From the NCBI RefSeq assembly GCF_043235035.1, contig NZ_JAZAQF010000086.1:248001-312000 (forward strand): a stretch of DNA of 64,000 bases. The letters are read 5' to 3'. The stretch comes from CACIAM-69d sp001698445. Lineage in GTDB: Bacteria > Cyanobacteriota > Cyanobacteriia > CACIAM-69d. The position numbers and the translations under genes are program-made. Positions 1 through 8,519 of the stretch are shown piece after piece (position 1 is the first letter of the stretch; every line of letters starts with the position of its first letter). The notes beneath the pieces were generated by a model. That model was given only the letters and a program-made list of their open reading frames with translations, was not told the origin of the DNA and searched no databases.

Positions 1-315
1 AAAGGCATGGCCACAAAATTTACAAGCCTGGTGATCCAGAGGCGCACCACAGTTGGGGCAATGTTCCAAGGACGCATCCAGGGCCAAGGCTCCACAACTG
101 CCACAGGGTCGCGGGGCTAATTGCACCTGAGCCAAGCAGTCTTCATGAAAGAAGCGCTGCAACTGGGGTAAATACACTACCGCCGAGGGGGCGATCGGCT
201 GCTGACAAACCGCACAGGGCAATCCTAAATAGTCGATCGCCCCGCAATGGGGACAGGCCGCCGCCCCCAAGGGCACTGCTCCGCCACAGTCCAGGCAGGT
301 GGATAACTCAGCCAT
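1..315 (-). CDS. Multi-zinc-ribbon protein (partial, C-terminus cut off)
   Basis: The gene runs off the left edge of the window; 105 codons are visible from an ATG at 315. The visible protein is built of repeated CxxC pairs: C7/C10, C21/C24, C34/C37, C71/C74, C86/C89 and C98/C101, several followed by glycine, which is the pattern of stacked zinc ribbons. An H-E-D-C stretch near residue 57 may supply further ligands. Proteins of this kind often bind nucleic acid or act as adaptors, but nothing here says which. There is no signal peptide or membrane segment in the visible part. The zinc-ribbon call is firm; the function is unknown. Confidence 0.75.
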   Translation of the reverse strand, partial: MAELSTCLDCGGAVPLGAAACPHCGAIDYLGLPCAVCQQPIAPSAVVYLPQLQRFFHEDCLAQVQLAPRPCGSCGALALDASLEHCPNCGAPLDHQACKFCGHAF

Positions 316-550
316 GCATTCTCCTGCGTTGCTCAACCCCGGGCGATCGCTCCAGTTATGCAAGATTTTGCAACCATCGGGGGCGATCGGCGTTTGTCTG
401 TGGGTTATTTTGCCTGATTTTCTGGTTCCCATTTCCTGGCGCTCAGCGTGTTGATGAACCCTGCGGGTCGTTGTTGCCTGAGCTGCTGGGGTTAATCAAC
501 CGTTGGGATCACGGGTTGATGGCAGCGCTATTCAGAATCATCAGAATCAA

Positions 551-784
551 TAGACCTCTTGCATCAATCAAGAACCTCATCCCAAATCCCGCTCCCAGAT
601 CCCTGATTGACTGAAAAAACACTCAAACACTGGGTTGTTCCGTAGGTTGGGTTGAGCTTTGTGAAGCCCAACTCGATCACTGCAAGCCTTGCTGTTGTTG
701 GGTTTCGTACCTCAACCCAACCTACGAAATGATCGTTAATTAGCCCATCTTGATCAGAGGGGGTTAATTCGTGCAAGAGGTCTA
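551..784. mobile_element. MITE-like element with 13-bp terminal inverted repeats
   Basis: The ends are a perfect 13-bp inverted repeat: TAGACCTCTTGCA at 551-563 and its complement TGCAAGAGGTCTA at 772-784. The 234-bp interior has no convincing gene but holds the long palindrome at 641-726. No clear target-site duplication is seen beyond possible TA sharing. Ends of the type GACCTCTTGCA occur on transposase-bearing elements, so this is likely a non-autonomous derivative moved in trans (inference). It lies just upstream of secD and could affect its promoter region. Confidence 0.6.
641..726 (+). repeat. Dispersed long palindrome, family A copy 1
   Basis: Outer arms GTAGGTTGGGTTGAG (642-656) and CTCAACCCAACCTAC (711-725) are perfect complements. 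An inner pair (GAAGCCCAAC / GTTGGGTTTC) extends the hairpin. The same unit recurs at 54853-54936 in the same orientation and at 58215-58299 inverted. Similarity with the 54.9-kb copy continues for about 30 bp past the right arm, as far as a shared TAGCC(C/T)ATCTTGA. Confidence 0.85.
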
Positions 785-965
785 ATGCAGCGCCAGTTCA
801 GCACCAATTCAGTTCAGTACCAATCGAGTGCCGAAGGTTTAACGGTTACAGCCGAGATCACTCGCTTCGGCGGTCGGGGTTGCGGTGTAGTATGTTCGTT
901 GCGACATCCGGCCCGTTTCGGGGGTCGTTGGTTCAGCCGATCGGCGACGCGCAATCCTGAGGCCT

Positions 966-2381
966 ATGCAACGCCAAAAATTTACCCTTGGTTTCATTGT
1001 GGTGCTGACGATCGCGGCGATCGCCGTGATTGTTAACCTGCCCGTGCAGTTGGGGCTTGACCTACGCGGTGGCTCCCAACTGACACTCCAGGTCATGACC
1101 ACGCCGGAAATTCCCCAGGTCACGCCCGAAGATCTCTCGGCCGTCCGCAAAGTTATTGATAACCGGATTAATGAGCTGGGGGTTTCCGAAGCCCTGGTGC
1201 AAACATCCGGCAACGACAAGCTGGTGGTGCAACTGCCGGGGGTCAGCGACCCGGAACAGGCGGAGCGAGTTTTGGGCAACACGGCGCGGCTGGAGTTTCG
1301 GGAGCAAAAACCGGGAACCGAGGCCCAATACCAAGCGGAACGGCAAGTTTACGACGAGCTGAAGGCGAAACGGGCCGCGCTGATTCAGGCAGGAGACAAG
1401 GCCGCGATCGACGAAAATCAGCGGGCGATCGAACGGAGCCAGGAAGCCATTAGCCAACTGTTTGAAAAAGCGGTGCTCACGGGCCAAGACCTTCGGGAAG
1501 CGGGAGCCGCCCCGGACGGGGGCTTGGGTAACTCTTGGGTTGTGATTATTCGCTTTTCGGCCGATGCCGCCGATCGCTATGCGGAACTGACCAAAAAACT
1601 GGCCGGCACGGGTCGCGGTTTGGGTATTTTTCTCGATCGGGACTTGTTAACCGCACCCGTGGTGGGGCCAGAATATGCCCAATTGGGAATCACCGGCGGC
1701 AGCACCGAAATTCGGGGTAACTTCACCGCCGACTCCTCCCAAGAGTTGGTAATTCAACTGAAGGGTGGAGCCTTGCCCCTGCCCGTGAAGTTGGTAGAAA
1801 CCCGCACCGTAGGCGCAACTTTGGGTCGCGACAGCGTAGAAAGCAGCATTTGGGCCGGCGTGGGTGGCTTGGTGTTGGTGCTGATCTTTATGGCCATCTA
1901 CTATCGCCTGCCCGGCGTGGTGGCTGACCTGGCCCTGATGATCTATGCCCTGTTGAACTTTGCAGTATTCGCGTTAGTGCCTGTCACCCTCTCATTACCG
2001 GGGATTGCGGGCTTCATTCTCAGCATCGGGATGGCGGTCGATGCCAACGTGCTGATCTTTGAGCGCACCCGCGAGGAATTGCAATCGGGCAAGAGTCTTT
2101 ATCGATCGGTCGAATCCGGTTTCTATCGGGCGTTTTCCAGCATTTTGGATGGTAACGTCACCACCTTGATCGCCTGCGCGGTGCTGTTTTGGCTGGGCAC
2201 CGGTTTGGTCAAAGGGTTTGCCCTCACCCTGGCGATCGGGGTGTTGTTGAGCATGTTCACTGCCCTCACCTGTAGCCGCACCCTGTTGTTTGTGGCCCTC
2301 AGTATTCCTTCCCTGCGCCGTCCTGAGTGGTATTGCCCCGGTTTAAAAGCCAATCTGAAAACGGCTGGCTCGGGCAACTAG
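966..2381 (+). CDS. secD: Protein translocase subunit SecD
   Basis: SecD is the inner-membrane partner of SecF; together they use the proton-motive force to complete SecYEG-driven export. The 471-residue product has one N-terminal membrane segment (residues 6-27), the LGLDLRGG signature after it, a periplasmic/lumenal P1 region, and a C-terminal block of about five membrane segments starting near residue 295 that contains the GMAVDANVLIFER motif typical of SecD. The length matches cyanobacterial SecD. The ATG at 966 is chosen because the first membrane segment follows directly. secF follows 45 bp downstream, so the two are probably co-transcribed. Confidence 0.97.
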   Translation: MQRQKFTLGFIVVLTIAAIAVIVNLPVQLGLDLRGGSQLTLQVMTTPEIPQVTPEDLSAVRKVIDNRINELGVSEALVQTSGNDKLVVQLPGVSDPEQAERVLGNTARLEFREQKPGTEAQYQAERQVYDELKAKRAALIQAGDKAAIDENQRAIERSQEAISQLFEKAVLTGQDLREAGAAPDGGLGNSWVVIIRFSADAADRYAELTKKLAGTGRGLGIFLDRDLLTAPVVGPEYAQLGITGGSTEIRGNFTADSSQELVIQLKGGALPLPVKLVETRTVGATLGRDSVESSIWAGVGGLVLVLIFMAIYYRLPGVVADLALMIYALLNFAVFALVPVTLSLPGIAGFILSIGMAVDANVLIFERTREELQSGKSLYRSVESGFYRAFSSILDGNVTTLIACAVLFWLGTGLVKGFALTLAIGVLLSMFTALTCSRTLLFVALSIPSLRRPEWYCPGLKANLKTAGSGN

Positions 2382-2426
2382 TGCCCCCCTTCGCCCCCTT
2401 CCACCTGCCCTCCTGAATCAGCAAGC

Positions 2427-3425
2427 GTGATGAACCTGAAGATTATTGAAAAAAGTCGGTTGTGGTGGTCGCTGTCCCTGGCCTTGACCGTTGCCGGGGC
2501 GATCGCCGTGGTTGGTTGCATGGTCAACTTTGGCACGCCCCTGAAGTTGGGACTGGACTTTGTGGGGGGAACTCGCCTGCAACTGCAATTGGACTGCCCA
2601 GCCACCGGGGCCCAACCCCAATGCCAAAAACCTGTGGAGCTGGCCGATGTGCGGGCCGTGCTGAACGAACAGGACTTGGACGGCGCGGCTGTCCAGTTGT
2701 TGGACGTGGACTCCAAGGCCCAAGACCGACATATCATCGCCATTCGATCACAGGATTTATCGGCCGAGAAGCGCACGGCCTTGGTGGCCGCCCTGGAAGC
2801 TAAATTGGGCAAGTTTGATGCCCAGGGAACGCTGATTGACACAGTGGGGCCCGTGCTAGGGCAGCAGGTGCTGAACTCCGGGGTGATGGCTGTGTTGCTG
2901 TCCCTGCTGGGCATTGTGATCTATCTGCGTTTCCGCTTCCAGTGGGACTACGCTATTTTCGCGGTGGTGGCCCTAATCCACGATGTGCTGATTACGGCTG
3001 GGGTATTCGCGGCCATGGGCTGGTTTGGCGGCACAGAAATTGACACGCTGTTTATTGTGGCCCTGCTGACCATCATTGGCTTTTCCGTGAATGACACTGT
3101 GGTGATTTACGATCGGGTGCGGGAGAACATTGCCCAAAATTCCACTGCCCCGATCGATACAGTAGTGAACGAGGCGGTGAATCAAACCCTGACCCGATCG
3201 CTCAACACCACCGCCAGCACCTTGCTTTCGGTTGTGGCAATCTTCCTGTTTGGGGGTTCCACCCTGCGGGACTTTTCGCTAGCCCTGATCATTGGGTTCA
3301 TCTCTGGGGCCTACTCCAGTATTTTCATCGCCAGTACCCTGCTGGCCTGGTGGCGATCGCGCCCGGGCTATGTGCCCCCCAAACCTGCCACGGAAACCGA
3401 AACTAAGCTCCAAGACTCTATTTAG
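2427..3425 (+). CDS. secF: Protein translocase subunit SecF
   Basis: SecF pairs with SecD in the SecDF complex, which assists late translocation steps of the Sec pathway. The 332-residue protein shows an N-terminal membrane segment (about 15-32), the motif LGLDFVGGTRLQLQL, a lumenal domain to about residue 145, then five membrane segments with the SecF signature GFSVNDTVVIYDRVREN. It follows secD in the usual order. The ATG at 2427 places the first membrane segment just after a short charged N-terminus, as in homologues. Confidence 0.97.
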   Translation: MMNLKIIEKSRLWWSLSLALTVAGAIAVVGCMVNFGTPLKLGLDFVGGTRLQLQLDCPATGAQPQCQKPVELADVRAVLNEQDLDGAAVQLLDVDSKAQDRHIIAIRSQDLSAEKRTALVAALEAKLGKFDAQGTLIDTVGPVLGQQVLNSGVMAVLLSLLGIVIYLRFRFQWDYAIFAVVALIHDVLITAGVFAAMGWFGGTEIDTLFIVALLTIIGFSVNDTVVIYDRVRENIAQNSTAPIDTVVNEAVNQTLTRSLNTTASTLLSVVAIFLFGGSTLRDFSLALIIGFISGAYSSIFIASTLLAWWRSRPGYVPPKPATETETKLQDSI

Positions 3426-3440
3426 CCATCCCCTTCTTTG

Positions 3441-3510
3441 CTGAATCGGTTGGCTGAACAGGTCTGCTGAATTGGTTGGCTGAACAGCTCTACTGAACGG
3501 GTTTGCTGGG
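3441..3510 (+). repeat. 26-bp tandem repeat after secF
   Basis: Two adjacent near-identical 26-bp units (3441-3466 and 3467-3492), each containing GGTTGGCTGAACAG, with a degenerate third start (CTGAAC) from 3493. The array lies in the gap between secF and the next gene and precedes the likely start of that gene. Confidence 0.75.
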
Positions 3511-3543
3511 TTTCTGCAACTTTGCTGTTGCTGAGTACCCCCA

Positions 3544-3900
3544 ATGCCAGTTTCTTGCTCGACCCCAGAGACTTCTCAATCGGCCGTTTGTCTTTTCTTC
3601 CTCGCCCCTTGCCCAAGCGTGCCTGCTCCTTCTTCCTCTCGCTTGCCCAGTCGATTGCGCTGGTTGCTGCTCGTCCTCTGTTGGGGCACGATCGGCCTAG
3701 CTAGTCTCTGGGCAATGCGCGAAGAGTTTGACCTTTGGCGCACCTACTTCACCTGGGCCGCGGTGCGCTATGCCATTTTTTTCAACCGCTGGCCGATCTT
3801 TGGCCTGTCGTTTTGCCTGGGGCTGACCATCACCACGCTGATCGATTACGGCCGCCATTATTTCTGTGATCAGCAGCCCGATCACCCGCGTAAACCCTGA
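3544..3900 (+). CDS. Small membrane protein downstream of secF
   Basis: The frame encodes 118 residues. Two hydrophobic segments are visible: one around residues 38-57 and one around 81-98, joined by a charged stretch with MREEFDLWRTYFTWAAVRYA and followed by a basic/histidine tail. I recall small proteins of this shape next to secDF in other cyanobacteria, but that recollection was not checked. The first 35 residues are low-complexity Ser/Pro/Cys and look poorly conserved, so the true start may lie further in; no strong ribosome site settles it. The function is unknown; proximity to secDF may mean a membrane-biogenesis link, or nothing. Confidence 0.55.
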   Translation: MPVSCSTPETSQSAVCLFFLAPCPSVPAPSSSRLPSRLRWLLLVLCWGTIGLASLWAMREEFDLWRTYFTWAAVRYAIFFNRWPIFGLSFCLGLTITTLIDYGRHYFCDQQPDHPRKP

Positions 3901-4109
3901 ATGGGCCACAGGTGTAAGCACTTTAACCAACCCCCAGACCTCGGCATTTTCAGAACAGCGATCGCAAGTTGACTGTCGGGAAAAGTTGATAATAATAAAG
4001 AGTGAATTGCAGTGAGCGATCGCTCCTCTTGCTAATCGGGTTTAAGCAATTAGGCCAACGGCTCGATCGCCCCAATGGTTACTTATGCCGTTTACCCAGG
4101 AACTACGCC

Positions 4110-4397
4110 ATGTCCGTTGAAATCATAGAAAAGAAGTCAGCCGCCACCATCCGTAAACCAGCACCTCGCTACAAAGTGCTGCTGCATAACGATGACTTTA
4201 ATTCCATGGAATATGTGGTGGAAACGCTGTTACAAACCGTTAGCAGCCTTACCCAACCCCAAGCCGTTAACATCATGATGGAAGCCCATTTTAACGGCTT
4301 GGCTTTGGTGATTACCTGTGCCCAGGAACATGCAGAATTTTATTGCGAAACCCTCAAAAACAAAGGGCTAACCAGCACGATCGAGCCAGATGAGTAG
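4110..4397 (+). CDS. clpS: ATP-dependent Clp protease adaptor ClpS
   Basis: ClpS binds N-degron substrates and hands them to the ClpC/ClpP protease in the cytoplasm. The 95-residue product has the family core: PRYKVLLHNDDFNSMEYVV (the N-degron pocket with the NDD motif) and later the helix containing EAHFNGLALVITC. The ATG at 4110 gives the standard length; the frame is open 36 codons further upstream but that part has no ClpS similarity. A palindromic repeat follows 45 bp after the stop and may act as its terminator. In many cyanobacteria the sole paralogue question (ClpS1/ClpS2) matters; this one looks like the canonical form. Confidence 0.95.
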   Translation: MSVEIIEKKSAATIRKPAPRYKVLLHNDDFNSMEYVVETLLQTVSSLTQPQAVNIMMEAHFNGLALVITCAQEHAEFYCETLKNKGLTSTIEPDE

Positions 4398-4442
4398 GAA
4401 ACAATTCATCAGTTGTCTTGCGAAGTTCTACGAAAGCTAAAG

Positions 4443-4586
4443 ACAAGGGGCTTAAGCCCCTTGTTACAACGACTGGGATATGGAAAATCAATCGTTTCCG
4501 CCTAGATCCTAGGAAATGACGACAGGCCCTAAGCCCCTTGCCCCCACCACTATTGGTGCTTTGCCAGTACCCCAAGTTACTGATGA
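4443..4586. repeat. Dispersed palindromic repeat, family B copy 1
   Basis: A perfect 22-bp palindrome centred on CTTAAG (4443-4464) is followed at 4521-4586 by a second block with AAGCCCCTTGCC and CTTTGCCAGTACCCCAAGT. The second block aligns with 49557-49625 behind xseA (shared AGCCCCTTGCC, TTTTGC/CTTTGC and CCCAAGT(T/G)ACT). The element sits between the convergent clpS and sasA and may terminate one or both transcripts. Confidence 0.7.
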
Positions 4587-4592
4587 GTTGCC

Positions 4593-5789
4593 CTATAAAG
4601 CAGACGGCTTGTACCCCAGCTTTTGGTAAACCGGGAGGGTGAAATGAAAACAACTCCCACCGCCCGGCCGCTCATCAACCCAAATTTGTCCATAGTGGGC
4701 CCGAATTGCTCGCTGGCAGGCAGCTAGCCCAATGCCATATCCTTCTGAGCGTTGATCTCGTTGCAGTCGGAATCGCTCCTTAAAGATGGAGCTACGTTGA
4801 CTGTCGGGGATACCGGGGCCGCTGTCGCAAATGCTGACCTGCACATTCTGGGTGGTGCGGTGGAGGGCGGCCACATGGATTGTGCCCCCATCTGGCGTGT
4901 ATTTCACGGCATTGTCCAGCAGGTTGGAAATCACTTGCCGAATCCGATCGGGGTCGGCATAAACCACCGGCAAGTCTTGGGGAATATCCGTTTCTAGGGT
5001 TTGGTGCTTCAGGTTAATTCGACTGCTGAAGGTGTCAATCACCGCGTGACAAAGGGCCTTGAGGTCAACGGACTGGGGCTGGATGTCGGCCTCTTGCCCC
5101 TCCCCTTGGGACACTTCTAACAGGTTGGCAATCAGCCGATCGATCGCTCGAATTTGCGATCGCGCCTGCATCAACAGTCGCTCCCGCAGGCTGTCGGTCA
5201 TCTGGGCCGCCTGAATGGTGTTGGGTCGATAGCTGGCCTCCAGGGTCTCGATCGCCATTGAAGCCGCCGCCAAGGGGTTTCGCAAATCGTGGGCCACGAT
5301 CTCGATCGCCCGATCCTTAAACCGCAACAGTTCCCTTAACTCCGCCTTTTCCCGCCCTAGCCGAAAGACTTCATCTGACAGACGAATCACCTCCGCCGCC
5401 GTTGCCAACGACGAAGGCGAACCATCCGTCGGCATCATGTCCATCGGCTGGTTTTTCTCCGGCGAGTCCAAGCTGTCGTGAATTGCCTCCTGCCACCGCT
5501 CCCACCAAGCATCCAATTGCTGGGCCAAGTCCATCCCCGTCAGGGTTTGGCGAGGGTGGGGATGCACCTTCACCAGTGCAGGCGTGGCAATCAGCCGGAA
5601 ATGTTCAGCCACATAGGGCTGCTCGGCCACATCCACAATGTCGAAAGCAAAGGGATAACGGGCTTTTAAGGCCTGTAATCGACCCTGAATTAGGCTTGCT
5701 TGCTCCCAGGAACTGGAGCGGTGATCCACAAACAGAAGCAGTTGCAAGGGCGCGCGTGAGGCAGGGAAAGGATCGGGCGAAACCGACAT
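4593..5789 (-). CDS. sasA: Circadian clock-associated histidine kinase SasA
   Basis: SasA binds KaiC through a KaiB-like thioredoxin-fold domain and phosphorylates the regulator RpaA, passing time-of-day information to transcription. The 398-residue protein has the KaiB-like domain at about 15-95 (LQLLLFVDHRSS... ATPALVKVHP), a linker, a HisKA box with VAHDLRNPLAAA (phospho-acceptor H167), and an HATPase domain with DNAVKYTPDGG, DSGPGIP and GYGIGLA. There are no membrane segments, as expected. The length fits the family. It is convergent with clpS. rpaA and kaiABC are not in this window. Confidence 0.95.
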   Translation of the reverse strand: MSVSPDPFPASRAPLQLLLFVDHRSSSWEQASLIQGRLQALKARYPFAFDIVDVAEQPYVAEHFRLIATPALVKVHPHPRQTLTGMDLAQQLDAWWERWQEAIHDSLDSPEKNQPMDMMPTDGSPSSLATAAEVIRLSDEVFRLGREKAELRELLRFKDRAIEIVAHDLRNPLAAASMAIETLEASYRPNTIQAAQMTDSLRERLLMQARSQIRAIDRLIANLLEVSQGEGQEADIQPQSVDLKALCHAVIDTFSSRINLKHQTLETDIPQDLPVVYADPDRIRQVISNLLDNAVKYTPDGGTIHVAALHRTTQNVQVSICDSGPGIPDSQRSSIFKERFRLQRDQRSEGYGIGLAACQRAIRAHYGQIWVDERPGGGSCFHFTLPVYQKLGYKPSAL

Positions 5790-6150
5790 AAGCGATGAAC
5801 CATAAAATCAATAAGTTATGGATCGAGGCGGGCCTGCACCGTGACCATCCACCCGCATTCCAACCAAAAAGGCGCAAACTCTTTACAATCAACGTCAAGC
5901 AAAATCAAGTCGCAAGCCAGTTGCAATCAAACTACACGCAAACGCCCATCAAGGGCAGTGGGGGTGATGGAGCTGGCAGTGGTTGCCTCTGTCGATACCA
6001 ATACCGTAGAAATGCCGTTGCTGGATCAAGGGTGGGGTTGGAAATGGGGTCGCAGGCTAAAAGTCGCCAGTCGGTTGAGTTCAGGCTAAGTTGGGCTTGA
6101 ATGGGTGTTGATTTCTCCAGCCTATCGCTTTTTTCAGCGGGAGCTGCCAA
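5790..6150. other. Gap upstream of sasA
   Basis: About 360 bp between sasA and the next minus-strand gene. The sequence is unremarkable, with several short frames but none with conserved features or a good ribosome site. It presumably holds the sasA promoter; I could not assign boxes with confidence. Confidence 0.5.
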
Positions 6151-6789
6151 TTACGGTAAATCGGGAGGGGTGGAAGCGGCAATTCGATCGAGCGCCGAAC
6201 GGGCCGCCTTCGTCACGATCCCGGTTACAACTAGGGTGGTGATCAAACCCAAAACAAAGAGTAACCACTCGATCGGGCTTTTGGCCCGCTCTCCATACCC
6301 CGAAAACAGGCTGGCCAGGTCCCGAAAAGAAGCCCCGATATAAACGTAGGCAACCGTTCCCGGCAACATCCCGATCGAGGCTAACAGGTAGTCTCGGATC
6401 GAAACCTGCGTTAGCCCCAACATATAGTTCAAGGCATTAAAGGGAAACAGCGGCGACAAGCGCATCAGCAACACAATCTTGAGGCCATCTTCTGCAATGG
6501 CGCGATCAATCGCCTGGAATCGTCGATTTCCAGCAATCCAGCGCTGTTCCACCCAATCCCGAATGCCATAGCGTCCCACCAGGAAAGCCGCCAGCGATCC
6601 CAGCGTGGCTGACAAGAAAACAATCACCGATCCCCACCCCACCCCAAACAGCACCCCAGCCCCCAAGGTCAACAGCGCTCCGGGAACCAGCGCCACCGTG
6701 GCAACCACATACACAACCACGAAAGCGACACCGCTCCAAGGCCCCAGATGCATAATTTCCGATAAAACCCACTCCAAGAACGCTTGCAC
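6151..6789 (-). CDS. TVP38/TMEM64 (VTT-domain) family membrane protein
   Basis: The 212-residue protein belongs to the VTT/DedA-like superfamily of polytopic membrane proteins, thought to act in lipid scrambling or membrane homeostasis. Visible marks are the segment VPGALLTLGAGVLFG, then a helix with GSLAAFLVGRYG, and the family motif LLMRLSPLFPFNALNYMLGLT. Five to six hydrophobic segments span most of its length. The ATG at 6789 fits the family. A partner gene is not evident, and the substrate is unknown. Confidence 0.88.
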   Translation of the reverse strand: MQAFLEWVLSEIMHLGPWSGVAFVVVYVVATVALVPGALLTLGAGVLFGVGWGSVIVFLSATLGSLAAFLVGRYGIRDWVEQRWIAGNRRFQAIDRAIAEDGLKIVLLMRLSPLFPFNALNYMLGLTQVSIRDYLLASIGMLPGTVAYVYIGASFRDLASLFSGYGERAKSPIEWLLFVLGLITTLVVTGIVTKAARSALDRIAASTPPDLP

Positions 6790-7188
6790 GCTAACCAGCC
6801 TCCCTCAGCCCCAAATCGGTGAATCTCCAGTAATTCCTCGTTTTAGCCCACCAATGCTCTCCATCTATAAAAACCTGCATCGATAAATTTGCTTCCGCTA
6901 GCTATCAAGTAATTAAAAATTTTTGGAATCTCTTACTTGAAATTTAGCTTGATCTTTGCCCGATCGCTACTCGATAAAGACTGGATCTGTATTCTCTTCC
7001 TCATAGACAGTTGAACGCCTTCAGTCAAGATTTTTTTGATGAAGACCCCGACGATGACAGTAAAATGGTTCAATATTGCTATTGCCACAAAATTGCTGAA
7101 GCTAAAGCTGCAACTAAAACGGTAACGAAATCCCACTAATCTTTAATTTGACTTTAGAATTTTTTCAGAATCACTCCGTGAATGTCCT
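6790..7188. other. Gap with one weak small frame
   Basis: About 400 bp, AT-richer than its surroundings. A short plus-strand frame at 7011-7139 (TTG start, 42 codons) would encode an acidic then Lys/Thr-rich peptide containing DFFDEDPDDDSK and YCYCHK, but it lacks a ribosome site. I see no other gene; a divergent promoter region is expected here. Confidence 0.4.
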
Positions 7189-7467
7189 ATGGATCGGCCG
7201 TCCCACACTCCAATTCCGCTGCCCTCACACATTCACTACGAACTACTTCTTCAGTTGCTGGAACGAGAAACCAGTGGCACTCTCAAACGAGGCACAGAGG
7301 AACACCGACAGCTCCAGGAATTGGTGGCCACCCTCCGCCGAGCACTCGCCGTTCAGAAACAGTTGGAAGCCAGTTGTCAAAACAAACAGCTACCGATCGA
7401 ATATCACTGGTCGTTGAATCTGCCAGCCGTTGGCCCTCTGAGTAACGTTACCAAAGGCGAAGAATAG
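7189..7467 (+). CDS. DUF5340-type small protein
   Basis: The 92-residue product carries the block PIPLPSHIHYELLLQLLERE near its N-terminus, which I recognise as the core of the cyanobacterial DUF5340 family, followed by a predicted coiled-coil stretch (about 32-62: EEHRQLQELVATLRRAL). It has no signal peptide or membrane segment. The role is unknown. The ATG at 7189 leaves only seven residues before the conserved block. It is followed by the long AT-rich gap before chlH and is probably monocistronic. Confidence 0.7.
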   Translation: MDRPSHTPIPLPSHIHYELLLQLLERETSGTLKRGTEEHRQLQELVATLRRALAVQKQLEASCQNKQLPIEYHWSLNLPAVGPLSNVTKGEE

Positions 7468-8519
7468 CCCAGCACTAACGATTAATCAGGAACAATCAAT
7501 CGACAACAATTGTCAATCAGTTTTACTAATCAATGATCGATCAATTTTATTGACCAATTTTTGATGATTAGTTTGATGATCAAATTTTTGATTGCAATTA
7601 CCAGATTATTGTAATTACCAGATTGGTAATTCTGGATTGATATTGAGTTGAGTTCAAATGATTCAATCGATTTGCGTGATCTTGGATAACTTCAACTTTA
7701 ACTAATTATCGACTCTTTCGCTTCGTTTGAATATTTTTCTGAAGAACACTGTCGGAGTTAATCAATAAAATAATTCAATTATTAGCCTTAGCCCATTAAA
7801 AATTCGCAAATTTAAAACCTGTTTAACCCAAAAATCAAAAATTAAAGACTAGTGAATTAATTTCAATTCGTTAAACTAGTCAAAATAAATCAATATGGAT
7901 TAATCAAGATCAATTAATCACCAAAATTACTAATCACCAAAATCACTAGCTTTTGCCCGCTAGCTTTTGCCCAATTTTTTGCTAGTTAAATTTGCCTTTC
8001 ACGGCACAGTCAGCTCTCAATTTTCCAAGAAAAGAAGCCACAGGTCACAGGCGATCGCCCGAAGCGCTTGGGCTAGCTCGTTTGGTGACCAATGGGGCAT
8101 CTACCCATGGGTGATCGCCCATGCTTAAGAATCGACCCAAGCCAGACCAACGGAATCGACCCCATTTCAGGGGGGCTTGTGACAGTTAATGTCAGGTTGA
8201 TTTTGGTTTTGTCTTTATTTTTATCTAAATTCTAATTGCAAAAGATTCTCGTTTCTGGCAGTTCCGTGGGCTGTAAAAACCTCTCCCGATTACGGATCTA
8301 GCCCATCAATGGCTCAAGACAAATCTGCCAAATCAGGCGATCGCTTATAGTTTCAAATTTGCAACAAACTGAAATAATTAACGGGATTATTTTTATCGAA
8401 TTGTGTCAGATCCTAGAATTGCAGATCAGCGCCAATCGGCAATCTGGTAAAAGTGCCTAGAGAGCAAGCGTTTTCGAGTTTCCATCCTCATCCAACCCAG
8501 CCGCAGGAGAGAGTACCGG
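7468..8519. other. AT-rich 1-kb leader upstream of chlH
   Basis: No gene is seen in this stretch. It is much richer in A and T than its neighbours and contains short repeats: TAATCACCAAAAT at 7915-7927 and 7931-7943, CTAGCTTTTGCCC at 7946-7958 and 7960-7972, AATTACCAGATT at 7596-7607 and 7613-7624, and many GATCA/ATCAAT words. It ends in a purine-rich ribosome site (GCAGGAGAGAG) before the chlH start. A long regulated leader or promoter region for chlH is likely (inference). Confidence 0.6.
7613..7631. promoter_or_regulatory. Perfect dyad in the chlH leader
   Basis: AATTACC (7613-7619) and GGTAATT (7625-7631) are perfect complements separated by 5 bp. The left arm overlaps the second copy of a 12-bp direct repeat. 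It has the shape of an operator; the binding protein is unknown. Confidence 0.4.

Noticed and set aside
6933..7136. Minus-strand frame of 67 codons
   Set aside because: Low-complexity Phe/Ser/Ile product with no ribosome site.
7011..7139. Acidic 42-codon plus-strand frame
   Set aside because: Attractive composition, but TTG start and no ribosome site; kept only as a note in the gap entry.
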